Shown in pieces: positions 1 through 11,100 of a DNA stretch of 22,203 nt. Every line of letters begins with the position of its first letter. Within the stretch, counting starts at the first letter, position 1. The stretch is from Plantago elongata (lineage: Eukaryota > Streptophyta > Magnoliopsida > Lamiales > Plantaginaceae), in contig JAYMSP010002855.1 in NCBI GenBank assembly GCA_036897095.1, forward strand, positions 1-22,203, read 5' to 3'. Position numbers and translations under genes: made by a program. The notes below the pieces were generated by a model. It did no database searches and was not told where the DNA came from. It saw only the letters and a program-made list of their open reading frames with translations.

Positions 1-292
1 GGGGTGTAAAAGGGGCTTCCAAGCTAAAGACAGGAATCTAAGAGAAACTGCACAAGAATACAAGTATGATAGAACAATAACAATCCTCTATTACTGGACC
101 AATAGAACTTACCACTTAGATCTCTATATATCAAGGAATATCAACAAAAAAACCAAAGACAAACAGAATATGGCCTGTCTTTAACTACTGTCAACCTAAT
201 ACTAGAAACTTTACAAGAGATTTTTCTCTAAGAACATAAATATCTTACCAAACAATTAGCACCAACAAAAAACAACAAGCCTTTCCAGAGGG
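1..292 (-). other. 3' UTR of the BPP-like gene (3' end not defined)
   Basis: This stretch follows the TAG stop on the minus strand. It is AT-rich with no further open frame of note. I see no canonical AATAAA on the minus strand here, so the cleavage site cannot be placed and may lie beyond the left edge. Confidence 0.55.
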
Positions 293-3200
293 CTACATTA
301 TTGTGCAATTACACTTCGACTCGAGCTTTGGCGGCTTCATGCTGTCAGCCTTATTAGGAGTCCCAACAATGCGCTGGGTTGGTTTATCATTGTTTTCAGA
401 AATGACGAGGGAAGTTTTTGAGTCCATTTCAAATTTCCTTTGCCGGGCTTTCTGGGACTTGGAATTGCGTTTACCTGTTGTTCTTGAACGCAGATCTCTC
501 TTCTCGGGGCCAGGAGTGTCATGAACAGGTACAGTTGGTCTTAATGCCTCAACCGGGAAGGTTTCTCTTTCTATCTTTGCAGCCTCGTATTCCAGGTTAT
601 TGTCAGTGGAGCTATCTAAGAGGATTGTATCTGTTGCTTCGTCAAGGGTCTGGGTCTTTGCCCCATCCTTGTCTTCAAACACAACAGTTGATTCTTCTGC
701 AAATAGGAAAAATATTTAAGATCTATGAATGGAAGAAAAGAGTGAGAAGATCAAGATTGACTCTGAGTACATTGTTCAAGATTTATACATCATTTAACAG
801 ATTTGCCATCCGAAAACCATTCGTCATTCTTGTTATTTCATAAATCAAAATCCAGCAGAATCAGCTTAATCAATTTCCCGCTTTAATAGATAAATACTCA
901 ATAAAGAGAACACCATATACTTATTGCACAAAACCTTCCCCGATAGCCCCCCACCCCACCTCCACACAAATACGAGCCCCCATTTTACTCAGAAAACATT
1001 AAAGCCAAGATTCTTGATTGAACAGCTCAACAGAAGCTTGTCAAAAGATTAAGTTTATGAAAATAAGTTTTATGCAACATAAATTGAAACAATACTATGC
1101 CAAGTGTCAAAAAAAAGGAGAAAGAAACATAATCCGCCATATGACATTTTAGATGTGAGATACACATACCTGAGGCACCATGAATCGGATCTGGGATGCC
1201 AATTTCTTCTACTGTTGTTGCATTGTCATTGTGTCCCTCTAAATCAGTAGGCTGCACTAATTCATCCATAGAGCTAGTTGAATTAGCAGAACCAACATCA
1301 GATTGTGAATCTGCAGACATGACATCATGGTTCTCCACATCCATTTCTGATATAGCCTCCAAGGAGCTTTTGTTAAGTACTTCCGCAACATCTCCGTCAC
1401 CATTCTGAGTTGCAACATCTTCCCCTTGGCCAGAAGCTTGCAATTGTGTCAATGATTGTTCTGCAGGAACTGGATTACCACAATCATCTTTTGAAGTAGC
1501 ATCCTCTTCAGACGCCAAAATGGACATCATTTGAGCATCTCCTGAGTTGGCCTTTACAAATTGGTCCGATTCTTCAGCAGAGTTTGTGGGAATACTATTA
1601 CTGTCTATATATATGCACTCACTTTCTGTGGATTCCGATGCTTCATATAGTTCATGAGGGTCAACAAGTTTTGCCTCACTGACTCCTTTATCCATGTCCG
1701 GTGTAGATGGCTCCAAACTATCTTCCTGATAACTTGGTGTGACACTTGGGACTTGGAACATGTTGCTTGAGGCACCAGACAGGGACGAAGAAGAGCGTTT
1801 GTGCTTTGTAGACAACTCACACCTTTGGCTATCTGTATCCAACTTTAAACCACTTAATTGCCGCTGAATATACGCACCTATTTGCCTAGAGGGCCCCAGA
1901 TCAACAGATGATGATACTGAGGCACTGCTATGCCCAAAGGAGGTTCTCATGCTATTCATACTGTCTGTCGCATACGAGAAATCATCATAACTCATGTTAC
2001 TTGCTGTAAAACTCCTGCTTTGGACAATATGTCTTTTGCCACTACTCGATCGCTTCAGAAGCAACGATATACCTGCTCTTTCCTGAAGTTCAACTCTTGG
2101 ATTTGGACTGAATCTCATATCCACTTTTGAATTTGGACTGAGTCTCGTATCCACTTTTGAATTTGGACTGAGTCTCATATCCACTTTCGAATTTGGACTG
2201 GACCAAGCACTTTGCAACTGTTGTTCACCTGTTCCCACACAAGAGGTTTGATTATTAATTGGCCCAGCGTCAGAAGTCAAGTCCCGTTCCTCAATCAGTG
2301 AGGTATCCAGATTCTGGTCTGGTTCACTAAATGAATGCCTAACTGCGTGGGTGATGTTGTCCATATAAAGTTCCCCCATCTCATTGGTACTGGTAGTGGC
2401 AAGTGATTCTGAAAGACGGGTAGATCTGTCTGATAACTCAGGCGGCTCATTTTCTAGAATCTGAAGAACTTCTGCTGTAATGTTCTTGCCTTCCATCAAT
2501 GAAGTTAGAGGAACAGTTTTAACTGAATTTATTTCCACACTTTGACAGTCCACACAGAGCAGTAGATCACTTTCCACAACTAATTCAGCTAAAGGAAACA
2601 TGCCACCACATTTGGAGCATAATAGCTGATCAGGATTTCCAACAGCTTTCAGATAATCAATATCGCTATCCAAACTCACTACATTTCCATCGTTCACTGT
2701 GATAGTTTCAAGTTGGCAGTGGTTCTCAGGAATGCTTGGACGAGGGCTATATGCTTCATCATGACGACTAAAAGTTGGTTCCATCATATCTTGGTTCTCG
2801 CCATCTTCACTCAAAGCATCAGACTGATCCATAACAAAAATCTCATCAGGTATATCTGAATATTGTTCCCTCACACAGTGACTGGTTACATCTTCGTGGT
2901 TGTGCTCACTTTCTTCAGTATCATGTGCTCCACTTGTTCCTTGATCGGAACTGGCATTACTGCTGGTGGTAAATGAAGAATTTATGGACGTCAGAGAACG
3001 ATGGTTTGCACTGGCATTTCCTCCATAAAATGTCGAGCTGGGAACACTCGATAACAGGGGCCTGAACATATTCTGAGGAATCTTTCGATCCTGTTCACAA
3101 AAATGAGAAACCAATGTCATAATGGCATTTTGCTGAAACTGATAATTGTACTTGGACCAACAAGTTCCATTATAGAATTTATCCTATTAGACAGGATTCG

Positions 3201-6200
3201 CGCTAAAGAAAGAAAAAAAATAGAAAGTGCTCCTCTGTCCCAATAAAATCTTCACACTTTCCTTTCCGGTCCATCCCGGTAAAGAATTTCCCATTCCGAA
3301 AATAGCAACTTCTATACCCAGCACACAAACTTACCTTCCCAGTACTCTCAGTTTTACACAAAATGCGACTCAGATCATACATCACCTTTCCACATCACTT
3401 GGAAAGGTCAGAAATTGATTTCTTAAAATGTGCACGTAATATATGGGAAGCATATTCAAGCATTTAATAGGATCAAGGGAGTTATGTTTCATATTTATTA
3501 GAACTGAAATTGCATCTGAATAAAAAAGGTTTTCATCCAACTAAAGAAACAGAAGCAATCTTCAGGCTCTAGAAAAATATCTATCTTACTTTTGCTGAAC
3601 TGGTACATGTCTTGAAAAAAAAATTGATTTTATACTAGCAAGTTTAAAACTAGTTTCCAAATGGCCACATACGCGAACGGCACGGTTACTTGAGGGCCAG
3701 CGAAACTAGTTTGACAGCTTGTTAAGTGTAAAACCAGTTTTGCAAGAGACTTACTTCCTGCCGCTGATACCTGATCCTAAATTGAAATAAAATGTAATTG
3801 CAACTTCTCTAATTTGTTTCTTGATGAACATAATACTATGTCGTTAACATGATAATATTATCATTGTTTTATGCACATGAAGATATAAAAGGATAGTAGT
3901 ATATAAGTGGAAGGTTTCCTTCAGATCCAATATAGCCAGTTGATGCACTCAATATTCCAGATTTCTTAAATCCCATTAAAGAGACAACATAAATTGTAGG
4001 CTCTTGATATGCTCTAAACACAGTTTTATACGTAGAATTTTTTCACTCATACTGGGAGTTACGCTTAATCCTGAATTGAGAATAAAATTTATTCTCTGCT
4101 TCAAATTCTAGATGAATATAACACTACCTTATGCCGGAGTGATATAGGTGGATATATAGTGCAATGAAGAACATGAATCTGTTTATATTACATATGTCCG
4201 GCTGCTGTACTTTATTTACTATGCCAGAATTCCAACATTGAATTTGAGAAAGGATCATATAACCACGGTTTTTGAGTTGCTACTAATGAAGTCTAACAAA
4301 GATTGTAAGAAAGCTTGCTGAATAAACAATGAATTAGTTAAACATATATATGTTCTTGAAAGAGCACACACAGTACTCAAGTCTTAAACTAGCATACTTC
4401 ACACAAAAATGCAGCGACAATATGTATAGTGCAACTCTAACACTAGTGAAACCAGGACAAACAAAAGCATGTTAGGAAGAGAATTTAAAAAAAAAAAACA
4501 GAGAACAGTTATACAAAGTTTGCAATTAAATGTAGTGCATCACCAAATGAACCATAGTAACATGTGTTGAAACTTCGAAGCCGAACAAAAAAGCAGCAAC
4601 ATTCTACTGTCAAGGAATAAACATATAAGAAAATTGCCTACCATTTGTCTGAGGGCCATGTCAAAGGACCTTTTTGGGGCAGAACTTGACAAACTTTTAA
4701 TCGGTTTCTTTGAAAAACCTGAGACCTTACTATTTGAGAAAGCACCTGCACTTCTTGGAGCTGAGCGGTCGGAGATGCTAACAGGAATTGATTGTAGCGA
4801 GTCAGCATCATCATCACCAGATGACGCAACTGAACCTTTACTGTGGGAACTGAAAGGGTCCCTGTCATGACTGTATGATGAAGCTACACTTCTAGAAGGA
4901 GTTGGGGACATAGACTGCCTTCCAGTTCTGGACGATCCATTTCGAGATGCTGGTGAAGAGCCTCGAACATATGATGCTGGCCTATCAGCCAGTGAAGTAC
5001 GAAGATTAGGAGGTGCCTCTAATGAAAATCCCGGAATATTAGCCTGCCATGCTCGAACTTTTGGTGAAGCGGAGTTTCCCCTACTTGTCTTCATGGGAGA
5101 GGTCCCTCTCACCCTCGATGGGGCCATAGAACTTGTTGAGCCTGTGCTCATCCTCCCATGTGTTGGAGTACTAGATCTTGGACTAGGTTTTGGTTTACTT
5201 GGTGGTGGAGATAGACCTCTCGATGGAGAATTACGTAAAACAGGAGGCGGGCTTGAATTGGTAGCTGAAAATGGTCTATTTCTTGGCAATGCGCCATTGC
5301 CAGACCGAGGAGATGGACTAAGACGATGCGGACTTGCACTAGCCCTGCCACTTCGGTGATCCTTCTCCATCTAAAGTCATACAAAAATTCAGAAGCACCA
5401 TTAATTAATAGCAAATCAAGTCCATAGTAGTGGGAACCATCTCTCAGCTATGGAAGGTTTAGCTTAAGAAAAGATCTTACCGTTGATGATCGTGAAATGG
5501 AGGTAGGTTGACTTCTAGGCCTGCCCCTAGAGGCAAGATTAACCGGTGGTTGTTCGTCATCCATTGAAGAAAATAAAGGAGTTTCTGGAGGGGTTATCAA
5601 CCTAGCAACAATAACACCACTTTGGTAAGAACGAAGTGATGAGCTTACGGAAATAGTTGTATGGCATGGAAAGTAACTGTTGAGCATGTAAACCTGATTT
5701 TAAACTGTCGGTGTTTTCTAAATTAACTTGTTTGAAATTTATTGGTCATGGCATTCCAAATTCGAACAGGGATCATCATAAAATGAACAGAGTTTATAAA
5801 GCCAAACCCAGTTTCAAACCCAACAAATTGTGGAAGTGCTTTCTCAACTATGGTTCACGTTCTAGAACTTTGATAATTGATGAGTAACCATTAATTACAT
5901 CTCATTTAGAAAAAGTTCAACGAACATAGAAAAAACACGATGAGAAAACGACCAACCATTCGTAGTCATTTTTGTCTCCTTCCGCATTGAGCAAGTCACT
6001 ACTTTCCCCACGGGCAGGAACCGATATTCCAAGCTTAAAACTGGATAGCCCTCTTAATTTTGTCGCTGTCAATATAAATGACAGATAAAAGCATTTGTCA
6101 GCAAGATCATGTTATGAACATCGTTATATTACACGTGTCGTACACTACGCTTAATACGAAAACTATATATAGCACAAAACCAGAAAGGAAACTACAGAGA

Positions 6201-6409
6201 TGAGAATTACGGAATATGTCGTCAAAGTCATCGTTCGACTGCAGCAAAAAAGACTCCTTCTCTTTGCTCTGCGCCTCATTGAACATCGCAAGATCCTCAT
6301 CCTTGTCACGATTCAGAATTCCACTCTCAAGACTACGCCCTCTCTTGTGACTATCCGTTCTTGACAGCTCCCTCCCTGGTGAAATTCTCATAGCAGGAGA
6401 TGGGGGCAT
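293..6409 (-). CDS. Long basic proline/serine-rich protein of the BPP-like family, 6 coding exons, about 1160 aa
   Basis: Coding exons on the minus strand are 6409-6211, 6065-5957, 5601-5481, 5370-4642, 3090-1170 and 696-293. All junctions are GT-AG, phases agree, and the stop is TAG at 293-295. The N-terminus ([14 protein letters not shown], then [10 protein letters not shown] and a [13 protein letters not shown] stretch) and the conserved [20 protein letters not shown] and [10 protein letters not shown] blocks are hallmarks of the plant family that includes Arabidopsis At2g40070 and At1g27850. Some members (BPP proteins) are reported to bind microtubules. Residues about 144-386 are basic and rich in SP and RS dipeptides, with a core [19 protein letters not shown] at 248-266. 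Residues 387-1160 form the long-form C-terminal half: acidic, Ser-rich and mostly low complexity, with CxxC pairs at 544-547 and 565-568, a 10-residue repeat at 684-721, and a C-terminal CTIM. Length fits the long members from memory. Function beyond microtubule association is inferred. The exon model is confident; the biochemical role is not. Confidence 0.9.
697..1169 (-). other. Intron 5 of the BPP-like gene
   Basis: The donor is CAG|GTATGTG at 1169-1163 and the acceptor is TTTGCAG ending at 697. It interrupts a Gly/Glu codon (phase 1). Nothing else was recognised inside. Confidence 0.85.
2086..2199 (-). repeat. 30-bp coding tandem repeat ([10 protein letters not shown] units)
   Basis: Three near-identical 30-bp units plus a diverged fourth lie inside exon 5 and encode [30 protein letters not shown] and SPNPRVEL (residues about 684-721). 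The period is a multiple of three, so copy-number change would preserve the frame. Confidence 0.9.
3091..4641 (-). other. Intron 4 of the BPP-like gene (1551 bp)
   Basis: The donor is ATG|GTAGGC at 4641 and the acceptor is TGAACAG ending at 3091, phase 0. This is by far the largest intron of the gene. It is AT-rich and holds only short open frames with no recognisable product. Two loosely similar stretches near 3765-3842 and 4058-4133 may be an old internal duplication, but similarity is weak. Confidence 0.85.
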
Positions 6410-6437
6410 CTCTGATAAAACCTTCCAACTAACTTCA
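6410..6437 (-). other. 5' UTR part of the first coding exon
   Basis: On the minus strand a T-rich tract ending in AG (plus 6438-6439) precedes 28 bases that lead into the ATG at 6409-6407. The next strong donor upstream is a GTAAGT at plus 6785-6790, so an intron in the leader (6790-6438) is the simplest model. Confidence 0.65.
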
Positions 6438-6790
6438 CTAAAAAAAATCCTCAGTCAAATCCCTTAACACAACCAAACTTCACACTGCACATCACGAAAT
6501 CGAAGCAATTGGCCAAAGCTGTCTTCCTCAGAAAATACAACCTACTACCACATTTCTACCACAACCAAGAACAATGCTGTGTTTTCACAAACTATCCTTT
6601 CATTCCATCGTTAGCCTCAAAATCCACCTACAATCACGCCTCAACTACCATAATTCACTCCGAAACCGAAACCCCAATTCACACTTTAACCTAAAAAAGA
6701 CGAAAACTTTCAAGTACTGAACACAATTCAACAATCCCAGAGACTAAAGCAAGCCAAATTACAACCATAGAAGCATAAATTCCAACTTAC

Positions 6791-7100
6791 CAACTCCAAC
6801 AAGCAACTCCAAGGCAAAAAGCTCGAATCTTTGGCCAAATTCCGCAACCCAATATTGGTCGGATCCACTGAGAAGGCGAGCAGATCAAGCAAAACCCAGA
6901 TCAGGCAACAGAAAAGCAGAAAGAAAAGAAAACCCTTGTAGTAGAAGAATAAATGGTAAACAAGAAAAGAAGAAGCAATGTAATAATGGTTCACGTGAGA
7001 GGTGGATTGTGAATAGAGAAAGCGAAATGTGCAGCAGGCAGCACCACCACCACCCACCCAGCAGAGCAAAGTGAAGAAAAAGCTAAAAAAGAAAGAAAAA
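6791..7100 (-). other. Non-coding leader exon of the BPP-like gene
   Basis: On the minus strand this stretch ends in a consensus donor (G|GTAAGT). It is rich in CT/TG tracts typical of plant leaders, and it contains no ATG on the transcribed strand, so the main ORF would have no upstream AUG. The upstream limit (transcription start) is a guess: purine/pyrimidine-biased sequence at 7070-7135 lies just beyond it, and no clear TATA box was seen. An open frame here starts only at TTG and is not believed to be coding. Confidence 0.55.
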
Positions 7101-7203
7101 TGTCATGTCTCTTCTCTTCTCTTCTTCTTCTTTAAAAGTCTTTCAGGATAACAAATGGTGGAATTTGTGTAGAACTAGGACTCGTAGTAGAATCTTTTAC
7201 TGG

Positions 7204-7263
7204 TAATAATAATAATGATAATAATAATAATAATAATAATATGGTTTAGTTTAGTTTAGTTTG
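7204..7263. repeat. (TAA)n microsatellite followed by (TTTAG)n
   Basis: An interrupted TAA run covers 7204-7240, with one GAT interruption. Four TTTAG units follow at about 7244-7263. It lies just upstream of the inferred transcription start of the minus-strand BPP-like gene. Confidence 0.9.
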
Positions 7264-9090
7264 TGTACTCAAACTTGGTTGTAATGTATAACCTCGTCCA
7301 TATCAGTCAGATATGACATGTTGCATGTTCTTTTATCTTTTTACAATATTTCTTTATGACACCTTTCTTTTACTTTTCTTGTCTACTCTAATTAGATATT
7401 TTTCCCTAATTTATGTGCTTCTCTGTCTTCTTTCTCTCTTCTTTTTTTCATTTACAGGTGATGGAGAAGTTAGGATTCTGATACTACTTGTTTGATCATG
7501 TTTTATGGGATTGGTTGCTAATGAATGAAGTGGTTGTAATACCTCTTGGTAGTTTAAGGAATATTATTGACTCAAATATAGTGGTTAGGTAGGTAGTTAG
7601 TTGTCTTAAAATTATGAAGAGTAAAACTAAGTTAGCTGATAAAAATAAGATCTGATCATTTTTGCATGTTAGAAACTAAAAGAATCACGGGTACGAGAAC
7701 GAAAATCAGGACAATGACGATATGAATCTAAAAAAAGTAGGGGACGGGGACGTACTTCATAACTATTTTGCAACCAGCGTCATCTGATTCATATTTTATA
7801 TTTTAACATGATTTCTAAGGTTATTCTGCTTTCTAAATTTGGCATGTTTCAACTTGATTTAGTAAGAATAGTAGCATACGAATAAAGCTGAAGATTATTA
7901 GTTTGATTTTGAATGTCGAGAGAGCTTTATTATTTAGCAAGTTAGAGCTAAAAGATTTGAGTTTATTGAAATGCAATAAGTTTTAGAATAACAAACTTAT
8001 AATCATGTCATGACTTTTGAATTCGAAAAGAAAAATTGGCTGTGTATGGGGATTTGTGGTAGAAAGGAAAGGGGAAGACATAAGCAAGAACAAGATTCTC
8101 ATGCAAATAGTAATGGGATATACTCCAACTCCACTCATCAACTGGCAGTATTTTTCTCAGCTTTAGGTATGCAACAAACAAAGAGTTTGCTTAAAGTTAC
8201 AGAAGGCAGAAGCTCTTTACAAGATTAAATATGGGAAAGAAATGAAATTGCTCCTAATTCTAGTAAGAAGTGATTATCACCAAAGGCATAATTCATGGCC
8301 AACAACTTGGAACATACTATAATATAATATGCTATTGATGGTGATTATAAATTATATTAGCTATTAGTCATGGCTTCACCAGCAAATATAGCATATGTAG
8401 ATTGACCATGAATCATATCATCATGTCATTTTAATGTCATTTTAGTAGGTGGTTGATGATATGATATAAAGCTTTGTCACAATAGTAAATCAGTAGCCTA
8501 GCTTTCTCAATCAAATTAAGAAGTAAGAACAATAATTAATGACTAGTTTATACTAATCTTACTTTTAAATCTTCATTTGCAAAGCTGTAATCGACCATTA
8601 TTAGGATGACTTGTTGGATGACAAATGCTATTTAATTAATCACTAATCCAGCGCTTATACTTCTTAGGAGATATGCATTTGTACTGGTTTTGAGATTGAT
8701 TACGGTTCATGCAAGATCATTGATTTAAATTTTAATTAAAACATTTTAGTATTATTATTATTAAACATCTGAGTTTCTATTGGATATCCTCAAAGTCACT
8801 GTCAAATGAAGCATATATTCTACTGGAAAGCTGCGTGAAAGATTCTTACACTAAAATTTTTTGTGAAACAAATTGATAATGTGACTACTATAGTGACTCG
8901 TAATTGACAAGTCATTTCATTTTCCCAAAACGAGCCGTAGTATTTATTTTGTCAAAGTAATCAATTTGAATGGGATTTTAATGAATTTATCTCGCAATGA
9001 GATTAAAATGAAGTATTTAAAGTGTATTTTAGGTCAAATCACTGTTCATCGAGTTAAATGGAGCGATTTAAATGCTATGACAATCAGCCC
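7264..9090. other. Intergenic, no gene recognised
   Basis: This is AT-rich sequence with only short open frames on either strand. The longest is a 72-codon frame at 8010-8228 that starts with ATG, has no recognisable domain, and no clear upstream or splice context. A 12-bp perfect inverted repeat occurs at 8412-8423 and 8454-8465. Confidence 0.5.
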
Positions 9091-9099
9091 CATATATAT

Positions 9100-9232
9100 T
9101 TCGTATTGAAGTTACTAAGATAAAAAAAATACATATAGCAATATAGTTTTATTAATAATATTATTTTCGCCCTAAAAATATTATATAGATATTGTATCTC
9201 TATATGCTTCGTATTGAAGTTACTAAGATAAA
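9100..9232. repeat. 25-bp exact direct repeat, 108 bp apart
   Basis: The same 25 bases, starting TTCGTATTGAAGTTACTAAG, occur at 9100-9124 and 9208-9232. The intervening sequence is AT-rich. This could be a remnant of tandem duplication or of an element's ends. Confidence 0.85.
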
Positions 9233-10200
9233 TGTGTATATTGTAAATAACGATGTTGTTCATATAAAAATGTATTTTGTTTATAATTTAAAAGTTTTAA
9301 TTAAATGATAATATTTGTTGATGCCAACCGCTTTGTAAAAGGGAAGATTTTCCTAAAAAATTGAAAAATTAAGGTTTTATATGATTTTTTTGCAGTTTTT
9401 TGAGTTTTAACAGTTTGTCCGATCGAGTTTTTAAAAAACCATCGAGACATACAATCTCCATTATGCTTTAATAAATTATATTATTATTTTAAATTGTTAG
9501 CAATGAAAGTTTAAGTAACAGTTTTAACATATTTTATTATTTTTTTAAAGGACGATATGATGGTTTTAATTCATCGGTAATGTATGTTTCCATTAGAATT
9601 TTAACCTCTTATGTTACTTTTTAAACATATGGAGTGATGGTTTTAATGACCAATATGATATTTTTATAATGGCATGTTACAGTTTTCAGTGACAATCTAA
9701 TATCATTTAACAAGATTAAAAATTTCAGGAAGCCATTAAAACATCAATAAACAATCTTAATATAAGCAACTTGAACATGTAGACATCCAAAGAGTTAAAA
9801 TATTTATTTTCGTAGAATAAAATTACAATAAATATTCATTCGGTGTTTTTTTATGCAAATGCAATTGTACTGTTAAACTAGATTTTTTTCCTATCAAATT
9901 TGATGAACTTCAACTTTCTATCTTTTGTTGCATGTGCTTGTTGTTTCAATTATCTAACTTGATGTATTTATCACACATGCATAAAACATTTATTAAATGA
10001 GTTAAAACCATAACAATTCTCATTAGAACTATAACATCGGTGCTTAAAATAAAGAAGCAATGTTCAACACATGCTAAAACAATAACATTGAATGTAAAAT
10101 TATAACAATACATTTTAAAACTATAACAAAGCATAATCATGCAACACAAGCTAAAAACAATAACATTAATACATAAAATCATAATTGTAGCTCTTAAAAT

Positions 10201-10995
10201 ATAACAAAATATTTACAAAAAAAAGTCAATTCATAAATATTATGTGTGAGTTAAAACACTGATATTGATGCTTAAAATTACAACAATATATCTTATTAAT
10301 ATAGTATATGCGCAAAAAACAATAATATACATATACCCAACATAAGAGAAATATAGTATTGTTAATACTTACAACCATAACATTACATCTTAAAACTACA
10401 AAAACATCTTTTAAAACTATAAAAACGCACGAACATTCAATACAAGTTAAAAGCAATAACATTGATACACATAGTGCATCTTAAAGCTATAATAATGCAT
10501 TTGCTTAAAACTACAAAAACACCTTTTAAAACTATAACAATGCACGAATATTCAATACAAGTTAAAAGCAATAACATTAATGTTTAACCCATAGTGTATC
10601 TTAAAGTTATAATAATGCCTTTTAAAACTATAACAAATCACTTGTAAAAATCAAATCATAAATATTTCACGAGAGGTTAAAAACACCAACGTTGCTGCTT
10701 AAAACTACAATAATAGGTTTTGAACTATAAATTTTACATTATATTAATAGTAAACGGAAACGTTCAACACAAGCTAAACCATACCAATGTTGATTACAGG
10801 TTACAGCTATAACAAAGTACGAGCATGTAATACAAGCTAAAAACAGTAATATTAGTATTTAAAATCATAATAGTATATCTTTAAACTATAACAGTGTCTC
10901 TTAAAAATATGACAAAATATTTTTAACAAATCAAACGATAAATCTTTCATCAGAGGCTAAAAATACTAACGTTGTTGCTTAAAGAAACAATAGTA
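10201..10995. repeat. Three dispersed copies of an about 86-bp module
   Basis: Modules at 10201-10288, 10630-10715 and 10909-10995 align over their length. Each runs from an ATAACAAAAT-like start through a TCAAATCATAAAT-like core and a GAGGTTAAAAACAC-like segment to TTGCTGCTTAAAACTACAA-like sequence. The spacing (429 and 279 bp) is irregular, which fits a higher-order structure broken by later changes. Confidence 0.75.
10389..10620. repeat. Tandem dimer, period about 115 bp
   Basis: Copy 1 is 10389-10503 and copy 2 is 10504-10620. They share long near-identical stretches such as CTTAAAACTACAAAAACA and TTCAATACAAGTTAAAAGCA, with small indels. The dimer lies within the motif array. Confidence 0.85.
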
Positions 10996-11100
10996 TGTTT
11001 GAAAACTATAACAAACTGAAATATTAAATACAAAGTAAAACCATAACAACGATACCTAAAACTATCACACCGTCTCTTAAAACCATAAGAAATCACCATA

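Larger units (their letters stand above)
9480..11100. repeat. Degenerate array of a TTAAAACTATAACA-like motif
   Basis: From about 10003 to 11090 I count roughly two dozen diverged copies of a 14-16 base motif close to TTAAAACTATAACA, read on the plus strand, spaced a few tens of bases apart. To the left, about 9500-9700, the complement (GTTTTAA-type words such as GATGGTTTTAAT) predominates, so orientation switches near 9720. Open frames in this region are by-products of the bias. Candidate explanations are subterminal repeats of a DNA transposon or a decayed satellite; no transposase is seen. Confidence 0.65.

Noticed and set aside
303-843. Plus-strand open frames over the last exon of the BPP-like gene
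   Set aside because: They are antisense shadows of exon 6 and intron 5; the minus strand has consistent splice sites and family motifs.
6728-7069. 113-codon hydrophobic minus-strand ORF in the leader region
   Set aside because: It starts only at TTG and runs through a predicted splice donor into the leader intron; no ATG is available.
8010-8228. 72-codon plus-strand ORF starting with ATG
   Set aside because: No recognisable domain, no clear gene context, and a length expected by chance in a spacer of this size.
9946-10462. Two hydrophobic 78-codon minus-strand ORFs
   Set aside because: They are the reverse reading of the TTAAAACTATAACA-like array; the Val/Ile/Leu/Cys/Tyr richness comes from the repeat composition.
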